Assembly (NCBI GenBank): GCA_029938605.1
Contig: JAOZUO010000051.1
Coordinates: forward strand, 1 to 50,120
Source of the DNA: Deltaproteobacteria bacterium
GTDB lineage: Bacteria > Myxococcota_A > Polyangia > HGW-17 > JAJRWW01
Length of the DNA: 50,120 nucleotides
Reading direction: 5' to 3'
The notes under the pieces are model-generated. The model worked only from the letters and a program-made list of their open reading frames with translations. It was not told the origin of the DNA and did no database searches. Positions 1 to 7,794 of the stretch are shown here, one piece after another. The position numbers and the translations under genes were made by a program. Each line of letters opens with the position of its first letter. The first letter of the stretch is position 1.

Positions 1-37
1 GATGTGCAGGGGGATGTGCAGGGGGATGTGCCAGGGG
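1..37 (+). repeat. 12-bp tandem repeat at window edge
   Basis: GATGTGCAGGGG occurs twice exactly, then once with an inserted C. It codes for Gly-Asp-Val-Gln/Pro and is cut by the window edge, so the copy number is unknown. Confidence 0.8.
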
Positions 38-903
38 AGTTGGAGGCGCCGCCCGAACCCGGAAACAACGCCGCCGAGGGATCCCCATCGGCGGCGAGGC
101 GGCTGGTTTCCGAGATCCCGCCCACGGTGATCCGACGGGGAAAAGGCGTGCTGCTCAACATCCAGGCGCGCAGTCAGGCCCCCGGGAGTCCGCGGGCGGG
201 GTGGTGTGGAGAGACTGCGATCCAGGAGGCGCTGCTTTTTCATGGGGCATATTTTCCACAGCGGCAGATCAACCGGGCGGGCAGGCCAAGCCACCCGGAT
301 CTGTACGCGAGCGATATTCCGCGGGCGCTGACGCGATTGCGCGTGGATTTCGTGCGGTACTCCTGGGCGGTGAAGGGGTTTGCCAGGTTCCACGCTTGGT
401 TGGTTACGCAGGTGGGGCGAGGAGAGCCGGTGCTGGCGGGCATGAAGATCCACCCCACCGCCCACCCGACCTGGGGGCTGGACCACTTCGTTCTGGCGGT
501 GGGTTTCGACGCCCAGAGTATCACGGTGAATACCACCTGGGGGCGTCGGGCTCGGCGCACGTTAAAGCAGTTGACCAGCGAGGCCAGGGGGTTGTCGTTC
601 AAGAACCGGGGGGATAGGTACTACGGGCTGCGTATTCGTGGATTCGCCCGGCGGTCTTCCAAGGAGCTACCGGTGCGGTTGTTCGTGACGCGGGAGACGG
701 CGAAACGGATGTGGGTGCGGGTCAAGTGCGAGGGGCTCTCGGCGAAGCGGCGGTATCGGGTGCAGCGCTTCGGTACGCAGCGCTCGCGTGAAAAGCCAGA
801 GCGGATCTGGGCGTTCACAGCCGTGGGAAAGGCCCACTTGATCTCAGACACCCTCGACAAGCGGCGGCCTGCTGTGTACCGCTGCGGTCTGGCGATTGAC
901 TGA
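1..903 (+). CDS. C39-like cysteine peptidase domain protein, 5' partial
   Basis: The reading frame is open from the first base, so the true start, and any signal peptide, probably lies outside the window; the in-frame GTG at position 4 is only a nominal start. Seen (residues counted from that GTG): a Pro/Glu-rich N-terminus, then WCGETA with a likely nucleophile Cys68, DHFVLAVGF with His161, and VNTTWG with Asn176. These make the Cys-His-Asn/Asp order of the papain-like, peptidase-C39-like fold. Known: such domains cleave peptides or act as inactive binding modules. The first 37 bases are a 12-bp tandem repeat coding Gly-Asp-Val-Gln units, so the protein probably continues upstream as a repetitive linker. 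The substrate is unknown. The basic C-terminal 90 residues match nothing I recognise. Confidence 0.6.
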   Translation, partial: DVQGDVQGDVPGELEAPPEPGNNAAEGSPSAARRLVSEIPPTVIRRGKGVLLNIQARSQAPGSPRAGWCGETAIQEALLFHGAYFPQRQINRAGRPSHPDLYASDIPRALTRLRVDFVRYSWAVKGFARFHAWLVTQVGRGEPVLAGMKIHPTAHPTWGLDHFVLAVGFDAQSITVNTTWGRRARRTLKQLTSEARGLSFKNRGDRYYGLRIRGFARRSSKELPVRLFVTRETAKRMWVRVKCEGLSAKRRYRVQRFGTQRSREKPERIWAFTAVGKAHLISDTLDKRRPAVYRCGLAID

Positions 904-985
904 GGACCCAAGGGCCCGTTCGGGAACTTGCTGATCCCGGTCTTATGGACTGGCAACGTCGGCGTGGCTTGAGTAGTCTGTGGGC

Positions 986-1942
986 ATGATTTTTGAAAAC
1001 CCCGCGGAGCTCAAGGACCGCATCGAGAGCTTGAGTGGTCGCCGCGTCGGGCGTGAACCGCCGAGGATCTTCGAGGACACCTCCTCCTACATGTCCATCC
1101 TGGGCGGTTGCGTGTTGAGGTTGGGCGGAAACGACTACTACGTGCTCGGAGACACCCGGGAGGGGCGGTTCGGCATCGACGACCAGCCCAAGGTGTGGGT
1201 TAAGTACGCGCTGGATCTCACCACCGGCGCTCACAAAATCATCAAGCTCGTCTTCTATGAGGAGTTCGAAATGGAGTACGGCTTTTTGAAGCTGCGCTTT
1301 CGTCGGAGCCCCCAGAAGGAGAGCGAGATCCTGGATGTCATTCGCGGGCACGACCGGTTCATGCAGGGCTTCACCGTCATCGACCCCGCGGGGAACTACG
1401 TCCGCATCATCGACTTCATCCGGGGCAAGACCTTGTACGGCGTGCTTCGTGACCTCGACATGGATCACGAGCAGTACGTGCATGAGCGGTTGCCAGGGAT
1501 CATGCGAGAGGTTATCGCCTGCGTCGAGGCGATGGCTGAGCTGCACCGCCGGGGGCATCACCACGGCGATGTGCGAAACGATCACATCATCGTCGAGGCC
1601 GGCAGCGGGCGCTACACCTGGATCGACTTCGACTATCAGGTCAACTACTCCGACTATGACGTCTGGTCCATGGGGAACGTGCTCACCTTCGTGGTGGGCA
1701 ACGGGCTGCACACCTTCCGGGGCGTGCAGCGAGATCCCCAGAGCTATCCCCACCTGACCGGGGAGCTGGACGAATACGACGCCATCTTGTTGTCCAAGCA
1801 CCGCATCGCCAACCTGGGGAAGCTCTTTCCCTACCTTCCGGCGGAGCTCAACGAGGTCCTGCTGCGCTTCTCCTGCGGAGCCAGCCAATTCTACGAGGAT
1901 CTGGACAGCCAGCTCGCGGATCTCCGCGCAGTCTTTGGGTGA
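986..1942 (+). CDS. protein-kinase-fold (aminoglycoside phosphotransferase-like) protein
   Basis: 318 residues from the ATG; a GTG six bases earlier is also in frame. Near residue 190 is a kinase catalytic loop of the form HHHGDVRNDHI. About 20 residues on comes IDFDYQ, in the place of the metal-binding DFG. This is the core of the Ser/Thr kinase and APH/choline-kinase superfamily. A Lys in KIIKLVFYEEF (about residues 84-94) could be the ATP-binding lysine, but a glycine-rich loop is not obvious. There is no membrane segment, so it is probably cytoplasmic. The substrate (protein, small molecule or none) cannot be told. It converges on the arsR-type gene, 22 bases away, and shares no clear operon. 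Confidence 0.6.
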   Translation: MIFENPAELKDRIESLSGRRVGREPPRIFEDTSSYMSILGGCVLRLGGNDYYVLGDTREGRFGIDDQPKVWVKYALDLTTGAHKIIKLVFYEEFEMEYGFLKLRFRRSPQKESEILDVIRGHDRFMQGFTVIDPAGNYVRIIDFIRGKTLYGVLRDLDMDHEQYVHERLPGIMREVIACVEAMAELHRRGHHHGDVRNDHIIVEAGSGRYTWIDFDYQVNYSDYDVWSMGNVLTFVVGNGLHTFRGVQRDPQSYPHLTGELDEYDAILLSKHRIANLGKLFPYLPAELNEVLLRFSCGASQFYEDLDSQLADLRAVFG

Positions 1943-1964
1943 GCCTATTGTCTATAGGGAGCTG

Positions 1965-2300
1965 TCAACCACCGCGAACGTGGTCGAGGCACACCGACAG
2001 CAGGATCTTCACGTGGTCGTCGTCGAGCTGGTAGTAGCGGAAGCGGCCTTCGGCTCGCATACGTGCGATGCGTAATGAGCGCAACCGGCGCAGGTGTTGA
2101 GACACCGTTGGCTCTGACAGCCCAAGCAGCTTCGCGATCTCACCGACGCGACGTTCGGTGGTGCCGATGGCGTAGATGATTCGCACCCGGGTGGGATCGG
2201 CCAGGGCGGCGAAGATCTCAGACAGGTCCGCGATCTCATCGGAGGAGAGGGGGCCGGTGGGCCCGAGGTCAGTGGATGCGGATTTCTGGGAATTCGTCAT
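1965..2300 (-). CDS. ArsR/SmtB-family metal-sensing repressor
   Basis: 111 residues. A winged-helix core runs from about 22 to 95 (ALADPTRVRIIYAI, then the recognition helix LSEPTVSQHLRRL). The C-terminal helix carries Asp94-x-His96 and, eleven residues later, His107, matching the alpha-5 zinc site (D-x-H-x10-H) of SmtB/CzrA/NmtR-type sensors. The usual fourth ligand (His/Glu three residues after that His) is a Gly here. The start ATG overlaps the stop of the CDF exporter gene (ATGA), so the two are translationally coupled. Inference: a Zn(II)-type (or Co/Ni) derepressor of the exporter and of itself. Its operator would lie upstream of the CDF gene or of the whole transcript; I could not single out a clear 12-2-12 palindrome. 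Confidence 0.85.
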   Translation of the reverse strand: MTNSQKSASTDLGPTGPLSSDEIADLSEIFAALADPTRVRIIYAIGTTERRVGEIAKLLGLSEPTVSQHLRRLRSLRIARMRAEGRFRYYQLDDDHVKILLSVCLDHVRGG

Positions 2301-3283
2301 GGGGCCGCCTTGGGGTCCATGGTGGCCAACCAGCCGCAGCAGTTCTGCTCCTCGGAGAGGCTGCAGCGTCGCTCTACCTGTAGGGTCAGGTGGTGCAGGG
2401 GGAAGTCCTCGGTGAGCTGGGTGGCGAGTAGATCTCGCAGCCCTTCGCGCTGCTGGGCGGTGAGGTCGGCGTCGGCGAGGATGTGGGCCGACAGCGCGTT
2501 GTAGCCGGTGGTGATGGACCAGGCGTGCAGGTCGGCGACGGCCCGTACGCCGGGGGTGTTCGAAACGTCTCGGGCGACGGCCTCCAGGTCCACCTCTGGG
2601 GGCGTGCCCTCGAGTAGCACGTGGGTGGCCTCCCAGACGATCTTGCCGCCGCTCCAGGAGATGAGTACGGCGATGGCCATCGATACGATGGGGTCGAGCA
2701 CCCACCAGCCGGTCCACCACATGGTCAGGCCCACCAGCACCACGGCGCCGGATTGCACCGCGTCGGTGGCGGCGTGTATGTAGGCACCCCGGACGTTGAG
2801 GCTCTCGTCGCTGGCGCCGGCCAGGACCACGGCGGCTACGGTCTGCACCACGAGCCCAACGGCCGCGATGACGATCAAGGGGACGCTGGACACTTCGGGG
2901 GGATGCTGTAGCCGCCCGATGGCTTCGTAGACGATGTAGCCCGAGATGCCCCAGAGGGAGACGCCATTGATGAGCGCCGCCAGGATCTCCACCCGTCGGA
3001 ATCCGAAGCTTCGGGTGGCGCAGGAGGGGCGGGTTCCGAACCACTGCGCCACCAGCGCCAGGATGATGGCGGCCACGTCCGTGAGCAAGTGGGCGGCGTC
3101 GGCCAACAGGGCCAAGCTGCCGGAGATGAGGCCGCCCACGAGCTCGGCCACGAAGATGGCGCAGAGCAACACCAGGGCGATGGTCAGTGCCTTGCGGCTT
3201 GCCGCCCGATAGTCGTGCTGGTGTCCATGCCCGTGGTCGTGCCCATGGTCGTGTCCATGGTCGTGGTCTTGGTTTCTGCTCAT
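2297..3283 (-). CDS. cation diffusion facilitator (CDF) metal exporter, CzcD/ZitB-like
   Basis: 328 residues from the ATG that precedes a His-rich leader (residues 6-22, HDHGHDHGHDHGHG). About six transmembrane helices follow. Helix 2 contains HLLTD and helix 5 HAATD, the HxxxD...HxxxD tetrahedral site that goes with Zn(II) in CDF proteins. A soluble metal-binding domain follows (HAWSITTG, HVLLEG). Known role: a proton-driven antiporter exporting Zn(II), and sometimes Cd/Co, from the cytoplasm. An in-frame TTG 57 bases upstream is not needed. It overlaps the ArsR gene downstream and lies 63 bases after the response-regulator gene on the same strand, so all four genes may share a transcript. 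Confidence 0.9.
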   Translation of the reverse strand: MSRNQDHDHGHDHGHDHGHGHQHDYRAASRKALTIALVLLCAIFVAELVGGLISGSLALLADAAHLLTDVAAIILALVAQWFGTRPSCATRSFGFRRVEILAALINGVSLWGISGYIVYEAIGRLQHPPEVSSVPLIVIAAVGLVVQTVAAVVLAGASDESLNVRGAYIHAATDAVQSGAVVLVGLTMWWTGWWVLDPIVSMAIAVLISWSGGKIVWEATHVLLEGTPPEVDLEAVARDVSNTPGVRAVADLHAWSITTGYNALSAHILADADLTAQQREGLRDLLATQLTEDFPLHHLTLQVERRCSLSEEQNCCGWLATMDPKAAP

Positions 3284-3346
3284 CGTTGCGGTTCTCTGTC
3301 GTGGGGTTGAGTGACGGATTTGTGCCCGGCGGCTTGTCAACTCGTT

Positions 3347-4171
3347 TCAGCGCTTCTTTGCCAGGAGCGAGAGCTCGGTGTCGAGCTGGGAGGGAAGGAT
3401 TCGGATCAGCCATTCGTTGGCTTTGAGCTTCGCGGGGTCGGCCAGGGCGCCCTTGTTCACTTCAAGAACCTGGCCCGACAGGGGCATGGCGATGCCGTGG
3501 GTGTCTCCCTCCTCGGAGCAGAGCCGGATGGAGATGTAGCCCTGTTCGATCAGGTCCATCTCCTCAGGCCACTCACAGCCGCGGACCTGCCCCACGGCGC
3601 TCAAGAAATCCGGCTGTGCGCCTACCAGGAAGGTGCCGTCCTGCTGGAACTGTGCCCAGGCGTGGTGGGGCAGGACCACCACGTCCCCGGCCACGAGTTC
3701 TGCTGTTTTGGGCGCGTCCTGTCGCATTTCCCGTTTTGATTCGGCGCTGGATTCTTCAAGGCGCAGAGCGCGCTTCACCGGCGCTAGCAGCTCCTTGCGC
3801 GTGTACGGCTTGGCGATGTAGTCCATGGCGCCCAACCGTAGGGCCTGGACGGCGGTGCGGATGGTGGGGTACCCGGTGATCATCAGGATGGGGGGTCGCG
3901 TTTCGAACTCTTGAAGCGCGTCGAGCAGCTCGATGCCGCTCATGCCGGGCATCATCAGGTCGGAGATGACCAGGTCGTACCGTTGCGTGGTCAGGCGGTC
4001 GAGGCCCTCTTGGGCCGTGAGCACGGAGTCCACGGCGAGTCCCAGGCGGGAAAGGATCCTGCGGAGGCTGGCGTGGACCACCTCCTCGTCGTCGATGACG
4101 AGGATGCGCCGGGGAGTGTCGGTGCCGGTGTTAGTGTCGTTGTCGGTGCTGATGTCAACAGAGTCGGTCAT
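3347..4171 (-). CDS. response regulator: receiver domain fused to a GcvH-like domain
   Basis: 274 residues. The receiver domain (about 22-135) has acidic Asp27/28, phosphoacceptor Asp71 in ISDLMMPG, Thr99 and Lys121 (KPY). There is no DNA-binding domain. Instead the C-terminal half (about 155-270) resembles glycine-cleavage H protein: HAWAQFQQDGTFLVG, then MPLSGQVLEVN and a WLIRI ending. In my hand alignment the lipoyl-lysine position is Gly, so the domain should not carry lipoate and may act as a binding or interaction module. The ATG overlaps the stop of the kinase gene (ATGA), which makes the kinase its partner. The output is unknown; it may be protein-protein. Confidence 0.85.
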   Translation of the reverse strand: MTDSVDISTDNDTNTGTDTPRRILVIDDEEVVHASLRRILSRLGLAVDSVLTAQEGLDRLTTQRYDLVISDLMMPGMSGIELLDALQEFETRPPILMITGYPTIRTAVQALRLGAMDYIAKPYTRKELLAPVKRALRLEESSAESKREMRQDAPKTAELVAGDVVVLPHHAWAQFQQDGTFLVGAQPDFLSAVGQVRGCEWPEEMDLIEQGYISIRLCSEEGDTHGIAMPLSGQVLEVNKGALADPAKLKANEWLIRILPSQLDTELSLLAKKR

Positions 4172-6036
4172 GAGCGAAATCCTCGGGTCGTGTTTGCGTC
4201 GTCGTCTTCGTATGAGGGCAGGGTGATCTTGAAGTTGGACCCCTTGAGGGGGGTGGACTCCAAGGTGATCTCGCCGCCGTGGCGTTCGATGATGTTGCGC
4301 ACCGCGGCCAGTCCCAGGCCGTTGCCCGCCACGCCTTTGGTGGAGTAGAAAGGCTCGAAGATCCTGGCCTGGTTGTCCGCCGAGATCCCCACCCCGTGGT
4401 CGATGACCTCAATGGTGACCTTGCCGCCGTCCGGGGGGCGGGTACGCAGCTTGATAGTGCCGTTGCCGTCCATGGCGTCTCGCGCGTTGATGACCAGGTT
4501 GAGCAACACCTGCTGGAGTTGGTTCGGGTCTCCGCGGGTGACCTGCGTCCCTTCGGCCAGGTCCACTTCGAAGCTGATGTCGTGGAAGGCGGGCTGTTTT
4601 TGCACCAGATTCAGGGTGCGACGGATCACTGCCTCCAGGCTCAACGCCTGGCGGTTGGGCTTACCTTGCCGCGAAAAGTCGAGCAGGTCCCGCACGATCT
4701 GCCGGCAGCGAAGGGTCTCCCGCAGGATCACCTGAAGATCTTCGGCCATCTGGGAGCCATCCTCTACGTCCTCAAGTAGCTCCTCAGTGAAGGTGAGCAC
4801 GCCGGTGAGCGGGTTGTTCAGCTCGTGGGCCACGCCGCCAGCGAGCTTGCCCACGGCGGCGTGCTTCTCGGTTTGCACGAGATCCTGCTGCATGCGGCGG
4901 GTTTCGGTAACATTGCGGGCCACCGAGCAGATGGCCACCGGCTCCTGCTTGTAATCCATGAGCAGCACGCGCTCGGTGAGTAGCACATACTCCCGGTCGT
5001 GCAGCACGAAGATCTCCTCGTGGGTGGTGTGCAGACCGCTGGCGATGACCGCTTCGTCGTTGCGCTGGAATACGTCCGCCACCTCCGCTGGAAAGAGCTC
5101 GTGGTGGGTGCGTCCCCTGAAGGCCTGGGGGTCGATGTCAAAGAACCGGCTGGCGGCTGGGTTGGCGAGCTGGTACTTGCCGTGGAAGTCTCGGATGGTG
5201 ATCAGGCCGTGGACGGTATCCAGGATCTGATCGAACCGGCGGGCGGCCTGCTCGGTCTCTCGCTTGAGCAGAACCTGGTCGGTCACCTCCCGGCTGGTGA
5301 CCACCACGCTGATCTTGCCCCGACGGTCGGTGATGCGATTGGCGGTGACCTCGTAGTAACAGTCGCCGTCGGCTTCGCTGCAGGGGCGTCCCAGGCAGCT
5401 CTGCTCCTGGACGACCGTCGTCCGCTGGCCCGCGGTGAGCACCGCGTTTCGGGGGCAGGCGTTCAAGTTGCACCCAACGCCGGCGTTGGCCATGGAGGCC
5501 ACTGCGGCGCAATCCTTCCCCTCGATTTGATGTTTGCGTAGCCCGGTCACCTCTTCGTAGCGGCGATTGACCCGTTCGATGCGCGCCTGGTCGTCGAGCA
5601 CCATCACCGCGTCGGGCAGGCTATCTAAGATCTCTTGGAGCCGTCGTTGGTCCTCTCGGATGTCCATCTCCAGCCGGATACGCTGCTCCAGCTCGTCGAG
5701 CAGATGCTGGGCCACCTCGTCCAGGTCCCAAAAAACCCGCGCCATATAGTGATCCATGACCCGCACCCGAGGCGGCACGCGCGCGAAGATCTCCTCCCGC
5801 ACGGCGTCCAGGCCGGTCAGCTCGATGACGAGCTCCAGGCCCGGCATCTGCAGAGCCGCAACCATGTCGGTGAAGGTCGGCCAGTTCTGCTCCCGGGCGA
5901 AGACCATCCCCGGCGCGTCAAGGTCGGCGTCCACCACCCCCACGATCTCCAGGCTGAGGGTGGTCAACCGCTGCCCTACCACCAGATCCATTACTGCCTG
6001 GCACCCGTGTCCGGCGCCGATGATGACCGTCTTCAT
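4168..6036 (-). CDS. hybrid-input sensor histidine kinase: Rossmann-like domain + 2 PAS + HisKA/HATPase
   Basis: 622 residues with no membrane segment, so a soluble sensor. Residues 1-105 look like a Rossmann dinucleotide-binding fold: a GAGHG loop at 7-11 after the first strand and an Asp at 36 closing the second. PAS-1 (about 130-255) carries six cysteines, C176, C189, C194, C214, C219 and C226, a spacing that could hold a metal or Fe-S cluster. PAS-2 (about 265-380) is followed by a HisKA motif with phospho-His404 in VAHELNNPL, then an ATPase domain with N-box LVINARDAM, DHGVGI and GNGLGLA. The start is supported by AGGGGA seven bases upstream. Inference: a cytoplasmic redox, NAD(H)- or metal-status sensor signalling to the GcvH-like regulator. 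Confidence 0.88.
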   Translation of the reverse strand: MKTVIIGAGHGCQAVMDLVVGQRLTTLSLEIVGVVDADLDAPGMVFAREQNWPTFTDMVAALQMPGLELVIELTGLDAVREEIFARVPPRVRVMDHYMARVFWDLDEVAQHLLDELEQRIRLEMDIREDQRRLQEILDSLPDAVMVLDDQARIERVNRRYEEVTGLRKHQIEGKDCAAVASMANAGVGCNLNACPRNAVLTAGQRTTVVQEQSCLGRPCSEADGDCYYEVTANRITDRRGKISVVVTSREVTDQVLLKRETEQAARRFDQILDTVHGLITIRDFHGKYQLANPAASRFFDIDPQAFRGRTHHELFPAEVADVFQRNDEAVIASGLHTTHEEIFVLHDREYVLLTERVLLMDYKQEPVAICSVARNVTETRRMQQDLVQTEKHAAVGKLAGGVAHELNNPLTGVLTFTEELLEDVEDGSQMAEDLQVILRETLRCRQIVRDLLDFSRQGKPNRQALSLEAVIRRTLNLVQKQPAFHDISFEVDLAEGTQVTRGDPNQLQQVLLNLVINARDAMDGNGTIKLRTRPPDGGKVTIEVIDHGVGISADNQARIFEPFYSTKGVAGNGLGLAAVRNIIERHGGEITLESTPLKGSNFKITLPSYEDDDANTTRGFRS

Positions 6037-6150
6037 CGCTCGTCCCCTGGCGGCGTAAAATAGCCACCGACTTGATGGGAACTATAGCAGGTTGTCGAAA
6101 CTCGAGTCTACCGGACCGGAGGGGGCCACAGCGGGGAGCACGCCAGGGGC

Positions 6151-7740
6151 CTAAGGCTCCTCCACGCCGGTGACAATTTCGTCGCGGGTAGAGATCCGGG
6201 CCGGGAGCAGCATCGGTCCCCAGATGAACGTTGCGTTGAGTTGTCTTCTTCGCTTTGCGATGATGCGCATCAACCGTGCGCGGTGGGCCGCCGACGCGGG
6301 GCGGCCAGGGCGCATACGGTAGGTCAGGGGATCGATCCAGCGGCCGGCGAGCTTGATCCCGAAGTGCAGGTGTGGACCGGTGGAGCGTCCGGTGGATCCC
6401 ACGTAGCCGATGGCCCGGCGGGCCCGGACTTTCTCGCCTCGCCGAAGACCTCGGCGAAAGCGCAGCAGGTGCGCGTAGTAAGACTGCAGACCGTCGCCGT
6501 GGTCGAGCACCACCAGGTTGCCAAAGGCGCCGCGCCGTCCGGCGAAGATCACCTTGCCCGGGAGGGTCGCGCGCACGGTGGTGCCCGCCGGGGCCACGAA
6601 GTCCACTCCGGCGTGGAGCTTTCGGCGCTTGAGCACCGGATGGAATCGTATGCCGAAGGGGGAGCTGATTCTGGTGTAGTGAACCGGGATGTGCAGTCGC
6701 GCCGTGGGCAGGGAGAGGCCCTTGTCGTTGTAGTAGATGCCCGGCTCCTTGCCTGGACGGAAGAAGTACAGCCTCAGCGGGGGAGTATTTCGGACGCTGC
6801 GGTACTCCAGGGCCAGCACCGGTCCGAAGCGTAGGTGGTGGCCGCCGACGAGCTCCTCCTCCACCAGGACCCGGTACTGGTCGCAGAAGCGCTGGGCCCG
6901 GAAGAACTTCGGCTGCGAAGTGAGCACGCTCACGATACCCGACAGCAGCGCCGGATGCGCGCCACGGGCGGCCAGCTCGCCCCCGAGGGACACGCCCACC
7001 AGGCCGCCATAGCGCAGCAGTCGCTTGGTCACAGGGACCTTCACCGGACGGGCCTCGAATTGGTCTCCGGCGCGACGCACCTCGTAGATACGCGCCAGGC
7101 TCACCTGGTAGCGGAAGTACACGGGCATGTGGCTCCGGGGATCCACGTGCAGCTCGAACCGGTGGCCCGGCCGCGACCGGCGGAGGTTGAAGTGCTTGCC
7201 CAGGGCCTTGAGGAGCCCCAGGGCGTGGCCCGTGGCTGCGCCCGCGCGCTTGAGCGTTGTGATGAGGGGGGTGCCCGCGGTGACGGTGCCCCGGTGCAGC
7301 ATCATCCCGCTGGCCGTGCGGATGGGCGCTGCCGGCGATGCGTGATTTGTAGGCGCCGCCGGCGATGCCTGATTCGTCGCCGTTGCCCGATTCGTCGCCG
7401 TGGCCTGATTCGTCGCCGTGGTTCCGGTTTCGGTGCCGACGCCGGGACCCGAACGGCCGGACGGTCGGCCTTGGGTCGCTCGGGCGCGACTCCCCGTGAT
7501 GGGTGCCTCTTCAGGATCGGCACTGTCGGAGGGAGCGGGCGTGTCCGACGCCGTGGTCTTCTTCGACGCAGAAGGCTCCTTGTCTCCAATCGTCGCCATC
7601 ACCACCGCCACGACCACCGCAACCACCACCAGCATGGACCCGGCACCCAGGCCGATCCATTTCCAGGGAGGTGTGGTGCCGGGAGGGCCGCCCAGCTTTT
7701 CCAGCAGCGGCGGCATGGCAGGCTTTTGGGGTGAATCCAT
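6151..7740 (-). CDS. M23-family (LytM/glucosaminidase-type) peptidoglycan endopeptidase, membrane-anchored
   Basis: 529 residues from the ATG (the frame extends to a TTG 36 bases upstream). One N-terminal transmembrane segment (about 29-50), then a low-complexity Ala/Thr/Pro/Asn linker, an OapA/SH3b-like central part, and a C-terminal Zn peptidase. Motifs seen: HAGVD (H-x3-D) and HLHFGI, the metal ligands of peptidase M23. The domain layout matches MepM/YebA-type D,D-endopeptidases that cut peptide cross-links during wall growth. It lies 54 bases downstream of tolB on the same strand and is probably co-transcribed, fitting a cell-envelope or division role. The active-site residues appear intact, so it is probably catalytic rather than an EnvC/NlpD-type activator. 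Confidence 0.85.
   Translation of the reverse strand: MDSPQKPAMPPLLEKLGGPPGTTPPWKWIGLGAGSMLVVVAVVVAVVMATIGDKEPSASKKTTASDTPAPSDSADPEEAPITGSRARATQGRPSGRSGPGVGTETGTTATNQATATNRATATNQASPAAPTNHASPAAPIRTASGMMLHRGTVTAGTPLITTLKRAGAATGHALGLLKALGKHFNLRRSRPGHRFELHVDPRSHMPVYFRYQVSLARIYEVRRAGDQFEARPVKVPVTKRLLRYGGLVGVSLGGELAARGAHPALLSGIVSVLTSQPKFFRAQRFCDQYRVLVEEELVGGHHLRFGPVLALEYRSVRNTPPLRLYFFRPGKEPGIYYNDKGLSLPTARLHIPVHYTRISSPFGIRFHPVLKRRKLHAGVDFVAPAGTTVRATLPGKVIFAGRRGAFGNLVVLDHGDGLQSYYAHLLRFRRGLRRGEKVRARRAIGYVGSTGRSTGPHLHFGIKLAGRWIDPLTYRMRPGRPASAAHRARLMRIIAKRRRQLNATFIWGPMLLPARISTRDEIVTGVEEP
7371..7424 (-). repeat. 18-bp in-frame tandem repeat, three copies
   Basis: Three copies of an 18-bp unit (7371-7388, 7389-7406, 7407-7424) encode Ala-Thr-Asn-Gln-Ala-Thr-type hexapeptides in the linker of the M23 peptidase. 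Such repeats can change linker length by slippage without breaking the frame. Confidence 0.8.
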
Positions 7741-7794
7741 GATTGTTTTGGTACCACCCTGCCTGGAGCCGGGCAAGGCTGAGGCCCTCGATGC

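Noticed and set aside
910..919. AAGGGCCCGT, resembling the end of the palindromic repeats
   Set aside because: Only ten bases match; the shared AATAACTCGATCG part and an inverted partner are absent, so chance is likely.
815..1888. Long minus-strand open frame opposite the kinase-fold gene
   Set aside because: A shadow of a GC-rich plus-strand gene. The product is low-complexity and lacks domain-like blocks, while the plus strand has kinase motifs.
1944..1958. CCTAT-TGTCT-ATAGG inverted repeat between convergent genes
   Set aside because: Stem of only 5 bp, A/T-rich, no T-run; too weak to call a terminator.
2301..3413. Upstream extension of the ArsR frame to 482 residues
   Set aside because: It runs antisense-in-frame through the exporter gene and reads as Arg/Pro-rich nonsense. 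The ATG at 2300 gives the normal ArsR length.
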